Assembly: GCF_040412425.1 (NCBI RefSeq)
Contig: NC_089749.1
Coordinates: 14,841,162 to 14,905,161 of the forward strand
Direction: 5' to 3'
DNA: 64,000 nt
From: Macrobrachium rosenbergii
Lineage: Eukaryota; Arthropoda; Malacostraca; Decapoda; Palaemonidae
Shown here: positions 44,795-55,940 of the stretch, one piece after another
Layout: every line of letters starts with the position of its first letter
Numbering within the stretch: position 1 is the first letter of the stretch
Notes under the pieces: generated by a model
Databases searched by the model: none
What the model was told of the DNA's origin: nothing
What the model saw: the letters and a program-made list of their open reading frames with translations, nothing else
Position numbers and translations under genes: made by a program

Positions 44795-45379
44795 TGGTAG
44801 TGAAAGTTTTCGATCAGGAAGCGGATGGACGACTACCCCAGGTTCCTTTTTTTTTCATGTAGGCGAGCTACTTGATCTATAGCATGAATATTTGCAGTTT
44901 TTTGTTTTTGCATTCATTATAATGTACATTCATAAACTCTCCATTCAACTATTCTTAAAAACGAGAGAGTAATGTCTTAAGCATTCACGAGTCTTGTGTC
45001 CTTGTTGAAATTTCAAGTTAACTGATTCTTACTTAAGCCACCTTTCTTTATTTCTTTTTGCTCATAGACTGTTCTTTCTCTCCTTGTTCCCAGTGAAAGT
45101 TTTGGCAGTGTCGGATGTTCTGGGCGCCCCCCCCCCCCAAAAAAAAAAGTTCGCGACCCTTTCTTCGTCTTGTTTGTTCTTTAAGGTGAGATGACTTTAG
45201 AATCATGATTCTTAGATGACTGATGCTTGTGGGGGGGGGGCCGGTTTGGGAGGGCCACTTGAGTGGACTAGAGAGGGAGGTGATGTAGATGGAACCAGGA
45301 TCTTTCTTGTAGCCATTTGGCCCAGTTATGTAAAGACCAATGACAATCACAAAGTTTTATCAATTCTAATAATTTATTC
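44791..45379. other. low-copy stretch with homopolymer runs
   Basis: C13-A10-type run at about 45126-45148 and G-run at 45231-45240. Orphan frames only. Confidence 0.5.
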
Positions 45380-45690
45380 AATCCCCCGTAGGGGGGTACA
45401 GTAGTACCGTCAGTGCACCTCATGCGGTACACTGTAGTCAGTACTCAAGGTTCTTTGCAGCGTCCCTTCGACCCCCTAGCTGCAACCCCTTTCATTCCTT
45501 TTACTGCACCTCCGTTCATATTCTTTTCTAATATCTTTCTTTCTACCCGCTCTTATCAGTTGTTTCAGCGCAACTACGAGGTTTTTCCTCGCCTTTCAAA
45601 CCACCTACTCTCGGTTTCCCTTTCAGCGATGGATGACCTCGTAGGTCCCAGCGCTTGGCCTCTGGCCTAAATTCTATCTTCCCTTCCAAT
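45380..45690 (+). mobile_element. Family A element, copy 7 (longest 5' end)
   Basis: It begins with 'CCCCCGTAGGGGGGTACAGTA' type sequence and runs through 'GTGCACCTCATGCGGTACAC', 'GCAGCGTCCCTTCGACC' and 'GATGACCTCGTAGGTCCCAG' to 'GGCCTAAATTCTATC'. AATAATTT occurs on both sides (45368-45375 and 45688-45695), a weak target-duplication candidate. Confidence 0.9.
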
Positions 45691-46102
45691 AATTTCAAGT
45701 AAATATTCTTGGTTTCACTATTTTACGTCACTTCCATCTGAGCTGTGAGCTTGGCAACAAAAAGGATCAGTAGGAAGATCAAAGAAGTGAGTGCGTGTAT
45801 GGCCATGCATGGTAATGAAACCATTTAGATTTTAGGCGTGGCTGGAATGAAGTTTGTTCGATGCAACTTTGTTCCGGGCTGTCGGGTCTGTTTATTGATT
45901 CATTTAAAAGACGCTGGAATGGGAACTGTTTGGAATGGAATGGCTGTTTTGGTGTGAAAGTTACGACAGTATATAAGTACGAATTTTGATAGAGTAATAG
46001 CCATTAAAGGGAAGAAATACACCTGAGTTGTACCTTTTTGCATGAAAAAGTCCTCTGAGTATATTTCTTATGAAGTACAGACTGATAAATGCAAATTCTA
46101 AT

Positions 46103-46104
<2 letters not shown>
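45691..46104. other. low-copy spacer
   Basis: Nothing recognised. Confidence 0.5.
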
Positions 46105-46426
<322 letters not shown>

Positions 46427-46770
46427 CATTATGTATACGTGCGAAAATATTAGTATTATGAGACAGCAACCAGACGGTTTAGATCTCTCCACCACCACCA
46501 CCTCCCCACCTTTTCCCTCCCCCCTCCCACACCCCTCGCAACAGTTCTGAAGCTGAAGACTGAAAAATACTTGAGGATCATGATATGACGTTTTCGCCAG
46601 AACCAGTTATTTCAAAGACGCAGGCAACGTCGTCTTTAAATCGAACTGCATCGTTTGTAAGCTTTACGTGAAGCGTATCGAAGGAAAAACCACATTTCAG
46701 TGGGGAATAAATGCCATGGCTGTAGTAATGGAAATTTTGCCTGAATGTTAACCAGAAGGCTCTAAAAATT

Positions 46771-46812
46771 AAATATATAAATATATAAAAGATATATATA
46801 ATTATATATAAA

Positions 46813-46888
<76 letters not shown>

Positions 46889-46890
46889 TA
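46771..46890. repeat. (TA)n tract
   Basis: TA at about 46818-46880, with AAATATATA-type edges on both sides. Confidence 0.95.
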
Positions 46891-46918
46891 CACATACAAA
46901 AATGGTCCACTCGTAAGA

Positions 46919-46928
46919 GCAACAGGGC

Positions 46929-47011
<83 letters not shown>

Positions 47012-47056
47012 TGTATATATATATATATTATATATATAAAACATTGCCCTTTTGTT
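46919..47056. repeat. (TA)n tract enclosed by a unique inverted repeat
   Basis: 'GCAACAGGGCAATGTTTTA' at the left and 'TAAAACATTGCCCTTTTGTT' at the right are reverse complements with one added T. They enclose a TA tract that is itself self-complementary, giving a single hairpin-forming unit of about 138 bp. Confidence 0.92.
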
Positions 47057-47577
47057 ATTACAAGCCGATCAATTTCATAGCAATTACCATGGCCTGAATC
47101 AATTTCCAAACGAAACATTTGGCATAAAGAGAATCACATCCAAACAAAAATATTTGGCATAAAGACTCCCAAGTTTCTGATCGATTCTCAAGATTGGCAA
47201 CACGAAGGAGACCTTCTTTGAAGTGGTGAACTTTCTTCCCCCGAATTCATGCCTAATGATGCCCTCTGCAGTAAATCATCACCCTTGAGGGGTTTTGGAA
47301 GATGAGACGGCCTCCCCCTAATGACCCGGGAAGTCAGTTTCTTGCTGAACTTGGAACTTCCTTGCCAGGAAACTTTAATACGTGCTGAAGTTAATGGCGT
47401 TTCTGCCTTTACGGCTGTGTTTATTTTTGGAGAGAGAAAAAGTCGCGAACTTGGGCTAAATGTATTTTTCTGCGGGGTTGCTGATGTCCTGATATTTCGA
47501 ATATTAGGAGTATTAGCCCCGTCATTTTTCGAATTTGGCTTAATTAATCATTACAATAATTCTTTAAGGGAATAGGT
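47057..47577. other. low-copy stretch
   Basis: An 84-aa frame at 47321-47575 has no recognisable domain. 'TTTGGCATAAAGA' is repeated (47120 and 47154). Confidence 0.5.
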
Positions 47578-47962
47578 TTTTAGTATTTTGTAAAAGAAAA
47601 CTATTGTGACGGCTTTGTCTGTCCGTCCGCACTTTTTCTGTCCGCCCTCAGATCTTAAAAACTGCTGAGGCTAGAGGGCTGCAAATTGTTATGTTGATCA
47701 TCCACCCTCCAGTCGTCAAACATACCAAATTGCAGCCCTCTAGCCTCAGTAGTTTTTATTTTATTTAAGGTTAAAGTTAGCCATAATCGTACTTCTGGCA
47801 CCGCTTAGGCACCTATAACACAGGCCACCACCGGACCGTGGCTGAGTTTCAGGGGCCGCGGCTGAGGCCACCACTGGACCATGGCTGAAAGTTTCATATA
47901 ACATTATACGCTGTACAGAAAACTCGATTGCGCCAAAAACTTCGGCGCATTTTTTACTAGTT
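47578..47962 (+). mobile_element. Family B multi-hairpin element, copy 5
   Basis: Near full-length. It has a 5' hairpin with AAAAGAAAACTATTG, 'GTCTGTCCGTCCGCAC', long inverted-repeat arms at about 47657-47698 and 47716-47756 with about 40 paired positions, and a 3' GCGCC..GGCGC stem followed by ATTTTTTACTAG. An internal segment around 'GGCCACCACYGGACC' is duplicated (47823 and 47866). Confidence 0.92.
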
Positions 47963-48358
47963 TTTTATTGTATGTAAAAGACTGCAGGCTTGATTTCTAT
48001 GTAGATATTGCATTCCAGTGAACTTAAAAGCACATTGTTCTACATTCTTCAAAGAGCTTTTCATGTAAATCAAACCTTGCAAGCATTATGATTACATCCA
48101 AACAACATTTGAAAAGGAACATTAAAGAAAAAAAAAAGTGGAGAAGCCAATCAGGAAGACAGGAAATGAACAGGAAGTAGTCTGGTCGTTTTAGAGTTTG
48201 AAAATACAAGAAGTAGTTCATGGGAAGAGCAACCTGAAGAGTTCCCATTCTTTTTCTCAGTCGTTCTGTCTCCCGTTTTTGAGGCTGAGGAGTCAGTCAC
48301 GGTTCAGGAGAAGCCTCCTGCGGTGAAGGTGACACTCGCGAGGTCTTCCTGGCTGGGG
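47963..48358. other. low-copy spacer
   Basis: Nothing recognised. Confidence 0.5.
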
Positions 48359-48686
48359 TCCTGACTGGTCGGTCTTCCTCACCTCACGCGCGGTGCACTG
48401 TAGGCATTACTGAAGGGTCTTCGCAGCGTCCCTTCGGCCCCTAGCTGCAACCCCTTTCATTCCTTTTACTGTACCTCCGTTCATATTTTCTTTCTTCCAT
48501 CTGACTTTCCACCACCTCCTAACGATTGATTCATAGTGCAACTGCTTTGAGGTTTTCCTCCTGTTACACCTTTCAAACCTGTCAATTTCCGTTTCAGCGC
48601 TGAATGGTCTCATAGGTCCCAGCGCTTGGCCTTGGGCCTAAATCCTATATTCTGTTCTATTCTATTCAGTTCTTCCTGACTGGTCG
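48359..48686 (+). mobile_element. Family A element, copy 8, with 13-bp target-site duplication
   Basis: Perfect TCCTGACTGGTCG at 48359-48371 and 48674-48686 brackets the element. The body runs from 'GCGGTGCACTGTAGGCATTA' to 'TTGGGCCTAAATCCTATATT' with an (ATTCT)n-like tail. Flanking direct repeats plus a simple tail indicate retroposition. Confidence 0.93.
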
Positions 48687-49017
48687 TTTGATGTTCTTGC
48701 TGTCAGACGGTCTGGGATTTCAAGCTCTTCTTCTTCAATGATTTTTGCTGATTTCAAGGTCATGGGTGATTTTACACCTATCGTCTTATGGTCGTCAGAT
48801 AATTTAATCTGATTGATTTCCAAAATTAATGTTTTAATTTTTTTTTTTTTTTACAAAGGGCACTATGTATGTACGTACAATACGTTTTAATTCTGTTGAA
48901 TCAGTCTCGAACTTTGAAACTTGAAAAAAGCACGAATTGGAGGACGAATACATTCAGTAAATTCACATAAGTTTCGGCGCGTTATGCTCCCTAACACTGA
49001 AGAGGGAGCATGGCGCT
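48687..49017. other. low-copy spacer
   Basis: Poly-T near 48840. Nothing recognised. Confidence 0.5.
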
Positions 49018-49247
49018 CAGAAACTGTGTGTGGATTCCTTAAATATATTTGTCCTCAAATTTGTAATTGTTTTTCAAATATTTAATTCTTTTGATTAGAA
49101 AAAATATAAAAGTAAACTAAAAAGATAAAAACCATAAAGATAAACTGTTTGTGGATTCCTTTAATATATTTCTTCTCAAATCTGTCATTCTTTCAGATTC
49201 TTAATTCTTACGAGAAAAAATCGAAAAATTAAACCAAAAAGATCAAG
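49018..49247 (+). repeat. about 120-bp tandem duplication
   Basis: Two units share 'TGTGGATTCCTT.AATATATTT', 'CTCAAAT.TGT' and 'TTAATTCTT' followed by A-rich sequence. Confidence 0.87.
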
Positions 49248-50262
49248 GACATTTTTGAGCTCAGACTTGACTGTCTAACCCAAGCCTTCGTGAAGTCCTT
49301 GAAAGCTGATAATCCTGTAATACTGAATGGGTGTTACAACCTTAGTGTGCAGAGAACGAAAAAAAAATAAATAAATAAAAAATAATCTGAGCTCATCACC
49401 AGTGTGAACCACTCAGTGGCGTGACGTTGCAGATAGTGGTTTTTAATATGGCTTAAAATAAAAACCTAGACGATGCGACCGACAGCCTCTTGCAATTATC
49501 TAAATTGAGATAAAATGATTCTCATGTGACCGTAGCTAAAAAAAAAAAAAAAAGATAAGTAGATAAATATGCCGGAAGGCTAATTTGTTGGCAGACGGAA
49601 ATCTTGAAATATTGCAGGAGATAAACTGATAAACTGAAGACCTGCTGTGTTAAGATCTGTTGTAAGAGTTTTTACCGCTAATGCGACCTCCATTGGGAAA
49701 TTGAAGAATGGGAAGGTTATTGAGATCAGATTGGCAATATTGAATAGTACTTCAGACATTAATATTTTTTTCGTATTCTTTCATTTTTATTTTTTTATTC
49801 AATACTTCCACGGTTGAACATAAATCCTCATTCAGATGTTAACACTTTTAGGAGAACGTTACCTTGCAAAGGATTGACTTTTAATCCACAATGGCTATCC
49901 AAGAGAATCCGGAAGATTACGATGGATTTTGTCAGCTGTCTCTTAAATCCTTCATGGTTATGAAATGCAAACACTTGTTCAACTTCCTGCTTACCAGGAA
50001 TGAAAAAAAAAAATATTATCTATATCCTTGACATTCTTCAGCTGGAAATACATTTGTATACAGTTTAAAGGTTGAGCAAAATGTCTTGGGTGCGCCGTTC
50101 AAAGACGAAAGCTACTTTACTCAGGAATTTTTGAAAGCATTGTGCTTAGTTCCCCTTGAGCAAATGATTAATGTACCTGATGCTTAGTCAACTTGTAGAG
50201 GGTTGTTGCAGGGTGGTCGGTCGACTGTTGTAGGTCGCTCCTGTTTTGTGTACGTGCGTGTT

Positions 50263-50271
<9 letters not shown>
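49248..50271. other. low-copy stretch
   Basis: About 1 kb, AT-rich, with A-runs. No gene or repeat family is recognised. Confidence 0.5.
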
Positions 50272-50293
<22 letters not shown>

Positions 50294-50640
50294 ACAGTGA
50301 CATGAACGATCAGTTTTCCGATAAAATAAATATATTTTAATTTCCCAGTCAGGAAGGAAGTAACTTGTCAATTTCTAAAGTTATTTAATTTCTAGAATTG
50401 TTAAATATTAATTTCTGGAAGTGTTGCAAATTATTGTGGGTATTATCTTTTGTAGACAATGATTTCATTCCAGTCTTTTCTCACGAACCACGTATTTTGG
50501 GTGTCTTCCATGGTGTTAATTTTTCAATAGCGAAAATACACGGAGAATTTCCTTTAGCTAATAAATTATTTTTGCTCATTGTCTATGACATCCAGACCCT
50601 ACCCTACCCACTCCCCGCACCCCTTTACCCCCTCCATAAT
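50272..50640. other. short (GA)n then low-copy spacer
   Basis: GA at 50272-50292. The rest shows nothing recognisable. Confidence 0.6.
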
Positions 50641-50977
50641 GAGAGAGAGAGAGAGAGGGAGGGAGGGAGGAGAAAGAAAAAGAGAGAGAGGGAGAAAGAA
50701 AAAGAGAGAGAAGGGGAGGAGAGAGAGAGAGGGGGGGGGAAAAAAGAAAGAGAGAGGAGGGGATGAGAAAGAAAGAAAGAGAGAGGAGGGAAAAAAAGAG
50801 AGAGAGAGGAAAGAGAGAAAAAAAGAAATAAAGAAAAAGAGAGAGGGAGGGAAAAAGAAAGGAGAGAGGGAGGGAAAAAGATAGAGAGGGAGAGAAAAAG
50901 AAAGAAAGAATGAGAGGGTGGGAGGGAGGAGAGGAGGAGGGAGAGAGAGAGGAGGGGAAAAGGAGAGAGAGAGAGGG

Positions 50978-51028
<51 letters not shown>

Positions 51029-51226
51029 AGGAGGGAGAAAGAAAGAAAGAGAGAGGGAGGGAGAAAGAAAGAAAGAGAGAGGGAGGGAGAAAGAAAGAAG
51101 AGAGAGAGGGAGGGAGAAAGAAAGAGAGAGGAGGAGAGAAAGAAAGAGAGAGGGAAAGAAAGAAAGAGAGAGAGGGAGGAAAAAAAAAGAAAGAGACAGA
51201 CAGAGAGACAGACAGAGAGAGAGAGA
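50641..51226. repeat. 586-bp polypurine tract
   Basis: The plus strand is almost only A and G, with about ten pyrimidines. It contains GA microsatellites and minisatellite-like 'GGGAGGGAGAAAGAAAGAAA' units (51045-51180). Arg-Glu and Ser-Leu-Phe frames up to 218 aa are artefacts. Confidence 0.95.
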
Positions 51227-51227
51227 T

Positions 51228-51538
51228 TTCTTATGTAAACGTGACCTGGGTGCACGTTTACAGCGGGCCGGCCACGGCGCTAAGTAAATAATGTATCACT
51301 GACGCATCCTTTTATGGGATTTACTTGGAGAGGGCTATTAATGTATGCATTGGCGTGTCAGCGCGTGGAGTGTTTTTGCTTATTTTGTCTCGGGTTTATT
51401 GGCTGTATTCACGTCGAAATCGTTGGTTTTATTTTTATTTTATTTTTGTTACCTCCGAGTGTTTTAAAGTGATCGCATTTACATTTTTAACTGCCTTTGC
51501 TTGGGAGATTTTCCAGTTATAAACTGTTGTGATGTTTG
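51228..51538. other. low-copy stretch
   Basis: Mixed-composition sequence with 'GGGCCGGCCACGGCGC' and 'CCTTTTATGGGATTTACTT'. It may be regulatory. No gene is recognised. Confidence 0.4.
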
Positions 51539-52065
<527 letters not shown>

Positions 52066-52128
<63 letters not shown>

Positions 52129-52184
52129 TTGAATATTATCTGAAAATGATCATTTGACTTTGAAATATTATCAGATAATGATAA

Positions 52185-52244
<60 letters not shown>

Positions 52245-52276
52245 ATATTTGACTTTGAATATTATCAGAAACGATA

Positions 52277-52330
<54 letters not shown>

Positions 52331-52365
52331 GGATATTTGACTTTGAATATTATCAGATAATGATA

Positions 52366-52415
<50 letters not shown>

Positions 52416-52449
52416 GGATATTTGACTTTGAATATTATCAGATAACGAT

Positions 52450-52521
<72 letters not shown>

Positions 52522-52605
52522 GGATATTTGATTTTGAATATTATCAGGTAATGATATTTTCTCTCTCTCTACGCATATTTGACATTGAATATTATCTGAA
52601 AATTA

Positions 52606-52679
<74 letters not shown>

Positions 52680-52720
52680 CACACGCAAATTTGCCTTTGA
52701 ATATTATCTGATATTTGTGA
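52066..52720 (+). repeat. compound (CT)n array, about 8 units
   Basis: Spacers 'GCGGATATTTGACTTTGAAT' + 'ATTATCAGATAATGATA' alternate with CT tracts of 10-75 bp. Spacers start near 52124, 52244, 52328, 52413, 52519, 52570 and 52686. Outer spacers are more diverged. Confidence 0.95.
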
Positions 52721-53166
52721 CAGCACCAGAGACAAGGTCGAATTAGTCACGAGCTCGACCCTTTTGGCTGTGTTAAACACTTGGTAAACTTCCTTTGTGG
52801 CCAAATCTTTGGAAATATTTCCAATTTCCTGTTTCCCGTCACACCTACGCTCGGTTCTTATGTCTCAAGGAACACGCAAGTTATACCTTACAGTGTTCCT
52901 TTTCTTGATTTCTTCAAGTGCTAAATTTTTGTGCGCGTCTCTTTATCAAAGTATTTCAGTATTAAATACTTCGGTGACGGCTGTCAAATACGAACAAGAG
53001 CCCGTGCAGGCGAAGGACAGCTTTAAATTTTAGTGGGCCGTCTTGGACTTGATTGAGCTGGATTTCATTTTGTGCCCGTGTCGCCTTAGATCTTTTTAAT
53101 ATAACGACTCATTTTTGCTGGCACCTTCATAGTGGTTAATCTGCTGCTCACTTTTTACCACACATT

Positions 53167-53167
<1 letters not shown>
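52721..53167. other. low-copy spacer
   Basis: A 78-aa frame at 52797-53033 starts with a hydrophobic stretch but has no recognisable family. Confidence 0.45.

Positions 53168-53198
<31 letters not shown>
53168..53198. repeat. (CT)n microsatellite
   Basis: About 15 CT units. Confidence 0.95.
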
Positions 53199-53199
<1 letters not shown>

Positions 53200-53566
53200 A
53201 AATCTCTTTGCTTTGTATATTATTTGAAAAAGTATTTGAAAAATCTGTTAGGACGAGATTAGCGGATTTTTAGCCCTGTTGCTTCGTTTCGTCTTGTTAT
53301 AGCGGCGCCCAAGTTTCGTCGGCATTATCAAACCCACCTTACCAGAAGTGTTCTTTCAACTCAGTTTCTTGGTCATGTGCGATGGGGAGATGGAAGTGGT
53401 ATTATACTTGTGCCCTTAGAATCTGCAAGCGTTTCTTACCACGGCAGCGATATGTTCATGGATGCATAATTCTGTGTATTCCTTATGAAGGCTGAATTTT
53501 TAAATGTAATTCATCATAAAAATCGTATACTTTTGGGATGCATTCCTTATGAGAGTGCTCTGCCTG

Positions 53567-53745
53567 TTAATTTCCTGTTGACACATTATGCCCTGACGAT
53601 TATATTCATCGAAATATGGCATGACAAAACATTTATCAAAGTTCGACATCATCATCCTTTCCTGTCGAAATGTGCCCTGATCACGATGAATATCTAATTT
53701 GAAATATGGCATGGCAACATAGTTATCAAAGTTTGTCGTCATCGT
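53567..53745 (+). repeat. about 91-bp tandem duplication
   Basis: Two units share 'TTTCCTGT', 'GCCCTGA', 'GAAATATGGCATG.CAA.A' and 'TTATCAAAGTT'. Confidence 0.82.
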
Positions 53746-54077
53746 TCAGAACGCCAGCCAGAATATGTCGGAGTCAAGGTCTGCACGTCGACCTATAACC
53801 GTAAGAATTGCGCAGTCAAGGTAACAATTGACAAACCTCTTTTAGTAGTAGCTTCTAGCTACTAGCGCTGCTGCTACTGGTGCGGTGTGGCTCATACGAG
53901 GCGTTGGGAAACAGTCGGTTACCGAGCATTAACAACGCGTTTTTTAAAAAAAACTCGAAGGCAGTTCGAACATGCGAACACGCTTCTGGAAGCGTGACGA
54001 CGCGACGCCGGAGTTGACCCGCTGTCGAGAATTTAGGGGATGAGGAGTTTGTGTGTTTGTGTTTGTGTTTGTGTGTG
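53746..54077. other. low-copy spacer
   Basis: GTTTGTGTTT repeats at 54045-54075. Nothing else is seen. Confidence 0.5.
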
Positions 54078-54654
54078 TTCTTGACTAGAACTTAAACTTT
54101 TTTTTCTTTTTTTTTTACCCTTTCTTTACTACAACTTGAACGATTTTTTTTTTTTTTTTTTTTTTTGCACGTTCTTTACTAAAACTTTTATTTTAATTTG
54201 CCCGTTCTTGACAGTAACATAATTTTTTTTTCGCCCGTTCTTTAATAAACTTAATATTTTTTTTTTTTTTGCCCGTTTTTACTGAAACTTAAATTACTTT
54301 TTTTTGCCCGTTCTTTACTGAAACTTACTTTTTTTTTGGCCCGCTCTTTACTGAAACTTAAACTTTTTCTACCAGTTCGTTACTGAAATTTTAACGACTT
54401 TTTTTCCTTTCTTTACTGAAACGATTTTTTTTTTTTTTGCCCTTTTTTACTGAAACTTAAACGACTTTCTTTGCCCATTTTTTTACTGAAAATTAAACTA
54501 CTTTTTTTTTTTGACCCGTTCTTTACTGAAACTTAAACGACTTTATTTGACCGGTCTTTACTGAAACTTAAATGATTTTTTTTATCCGTTCTTTACTGAA
54601 AATTAAACTACTTTTTTGCCATTTTTTACTGAAACTTACACGACTTTTTTCCCC

Positions 54655-54689
<35 letters not shown>

Positions 54690-54832
54690 GAAACTTTTTT
54701 CCCCTGTTTTTACTGAAACTTTAACGATTTTTTGCCCGTTCTTTACTGAAACTTTAACGATTTTTTGTCCGTTCTTTATTGAAACGTTTTTGCCCGTTTT
54801 TTTTTTTCGTTGGTTTTTACTGAAACTTAAAC

Positions 54833-54885
<53 letters not shown>

Positions 54886-54935
54886 CCAGACCTTTACTGA
54901 AACTTTAATGATTTCTTTGCCAGTTCTTCATTGTT
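54078..54935 (+). repeat. T-rich minisatellite, more than 20 copies
   Basis: The unit is approximately 'GCCCGTTCTTTACTGAAACT' + 'TAAACGA' + T-run. Most length variation is in the T-run, which reaches about 32 T near 54657 and about 51 T at 54835-54885. Confidence 0.93.
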
Positions 54936-54945
54936 TTGCTTTGTG

Positions 54946-55660
54946 AAATTCAGTACAGTATTTTATTTTTTTGTATTAATATAAAAAATTGTATATTTTG
55001 CATTTTCAAATATTTTTATATATTTCTTACTATTGATTCCATATTACCAACCTTAAATGCGAGAACATTTTCATCCACTTCTAGTTCTTCTCTTCGTGAG
55101 ATTCTGTGGGTCACGGACCTACAGTAGTTCCCCTCTGCGAGTTTTCTAATTGCACCAATAACTTTAGGATTCCAGTAATTTTTTAAAAGTTTGCATGAGG
55201 GAAACCTGAACAAAATATATAGGAGCTTTAACAGTATCCCAATCAAAGGCGCTTTTAAACTTTTATGCGCAAATAATCAAAAGGGGAGGCTAGGGAACAA
55301 TCTCGACGAACTCCCCAGACAAACATCTCAGGATACGTGATATCAGGATGAATTATCTATTAATCCTGCGTAATATCACGCAGTGCCTTTCGAAGCTTGG
55401 TATTTACCTCCTCCTAACTGCCGTGTGATACGTTCACCAACTAGTAGTTTTTATTCGAGGTCAGGTCATCATGCGGCAGCGTACGATTACGATCTCGCAT
55501 GACCTTTCAAAGTGACCCATTATGAGTTTTCCGGGAATTTTCCCCCGTCGTCCGATGCGTCATAGCGTTTAGTTCGTTCACGATTTGGAGATGATTGTCT
55601 GATCGTATCTTCAGTTTTTTTTTTTTTTTTTTTTTTTTTTATTTATTTTTTTTTTTTTTT
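54946..55660. other. low-copy stretch ending in poly-T
   Basis: A 76-aa minus-strand frame has no family. A T-run with one A lies at 55614-55660. Confidence 0.5.
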
Positions 55661-55940
55661 GTCGGTGGTAGCTTAGTGTTTACAGCTGTAATTTTCTCTT
55701 TTCGGAACTACTTAAAAAAAGTATCTTCAATGCATTACTTCAAATTAGATCCTCATTGGATTTAAGAATGGGACCCTAGGAAAATCTGTATGCGTTCCTT
55801 AAGATGCCCTGGCTAATTAAATGGTTTGAATGAATTAAGGGCTGCCCAAGAGTAAGGGTTCGTGCTGACATACAGCCAGCTTAAACTAAAACTGAAACAG
55901 CGACGGGCTGAGTGATTGCTAAAAGTTATTTTCAGATCTA

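Noticed and set aside
45368..45695. AATAATTT flanks as a firm target-site duplication of Family A copy 7
   Set aside because: Only 8 bp of AT-rich sequence, too likely by chance; it is kept only as a weak candidate.
50599..51255. 218-residue minus-strand and 100-125-residue plus-strand open frames
   Set aside because: They are pure translations of the polypurine tract (Ser/Leu/Phe/Pro or Arg/Glu/Lys runs) with no complex segment.
52066..52720. CRISPR-like alternation of a ~35-bp repeat and spacers
   Set aside because: The 'spacers' are all CT dinucleotides, there are no cas genes and the DNA is eukaryotic. It is a compound minisatellite.
53485..53742. Overlapping 70- and 80-residue frames on both strands
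   Set aside because: They coincide with a 91-bp duplication, and neither has a recognisable domain.
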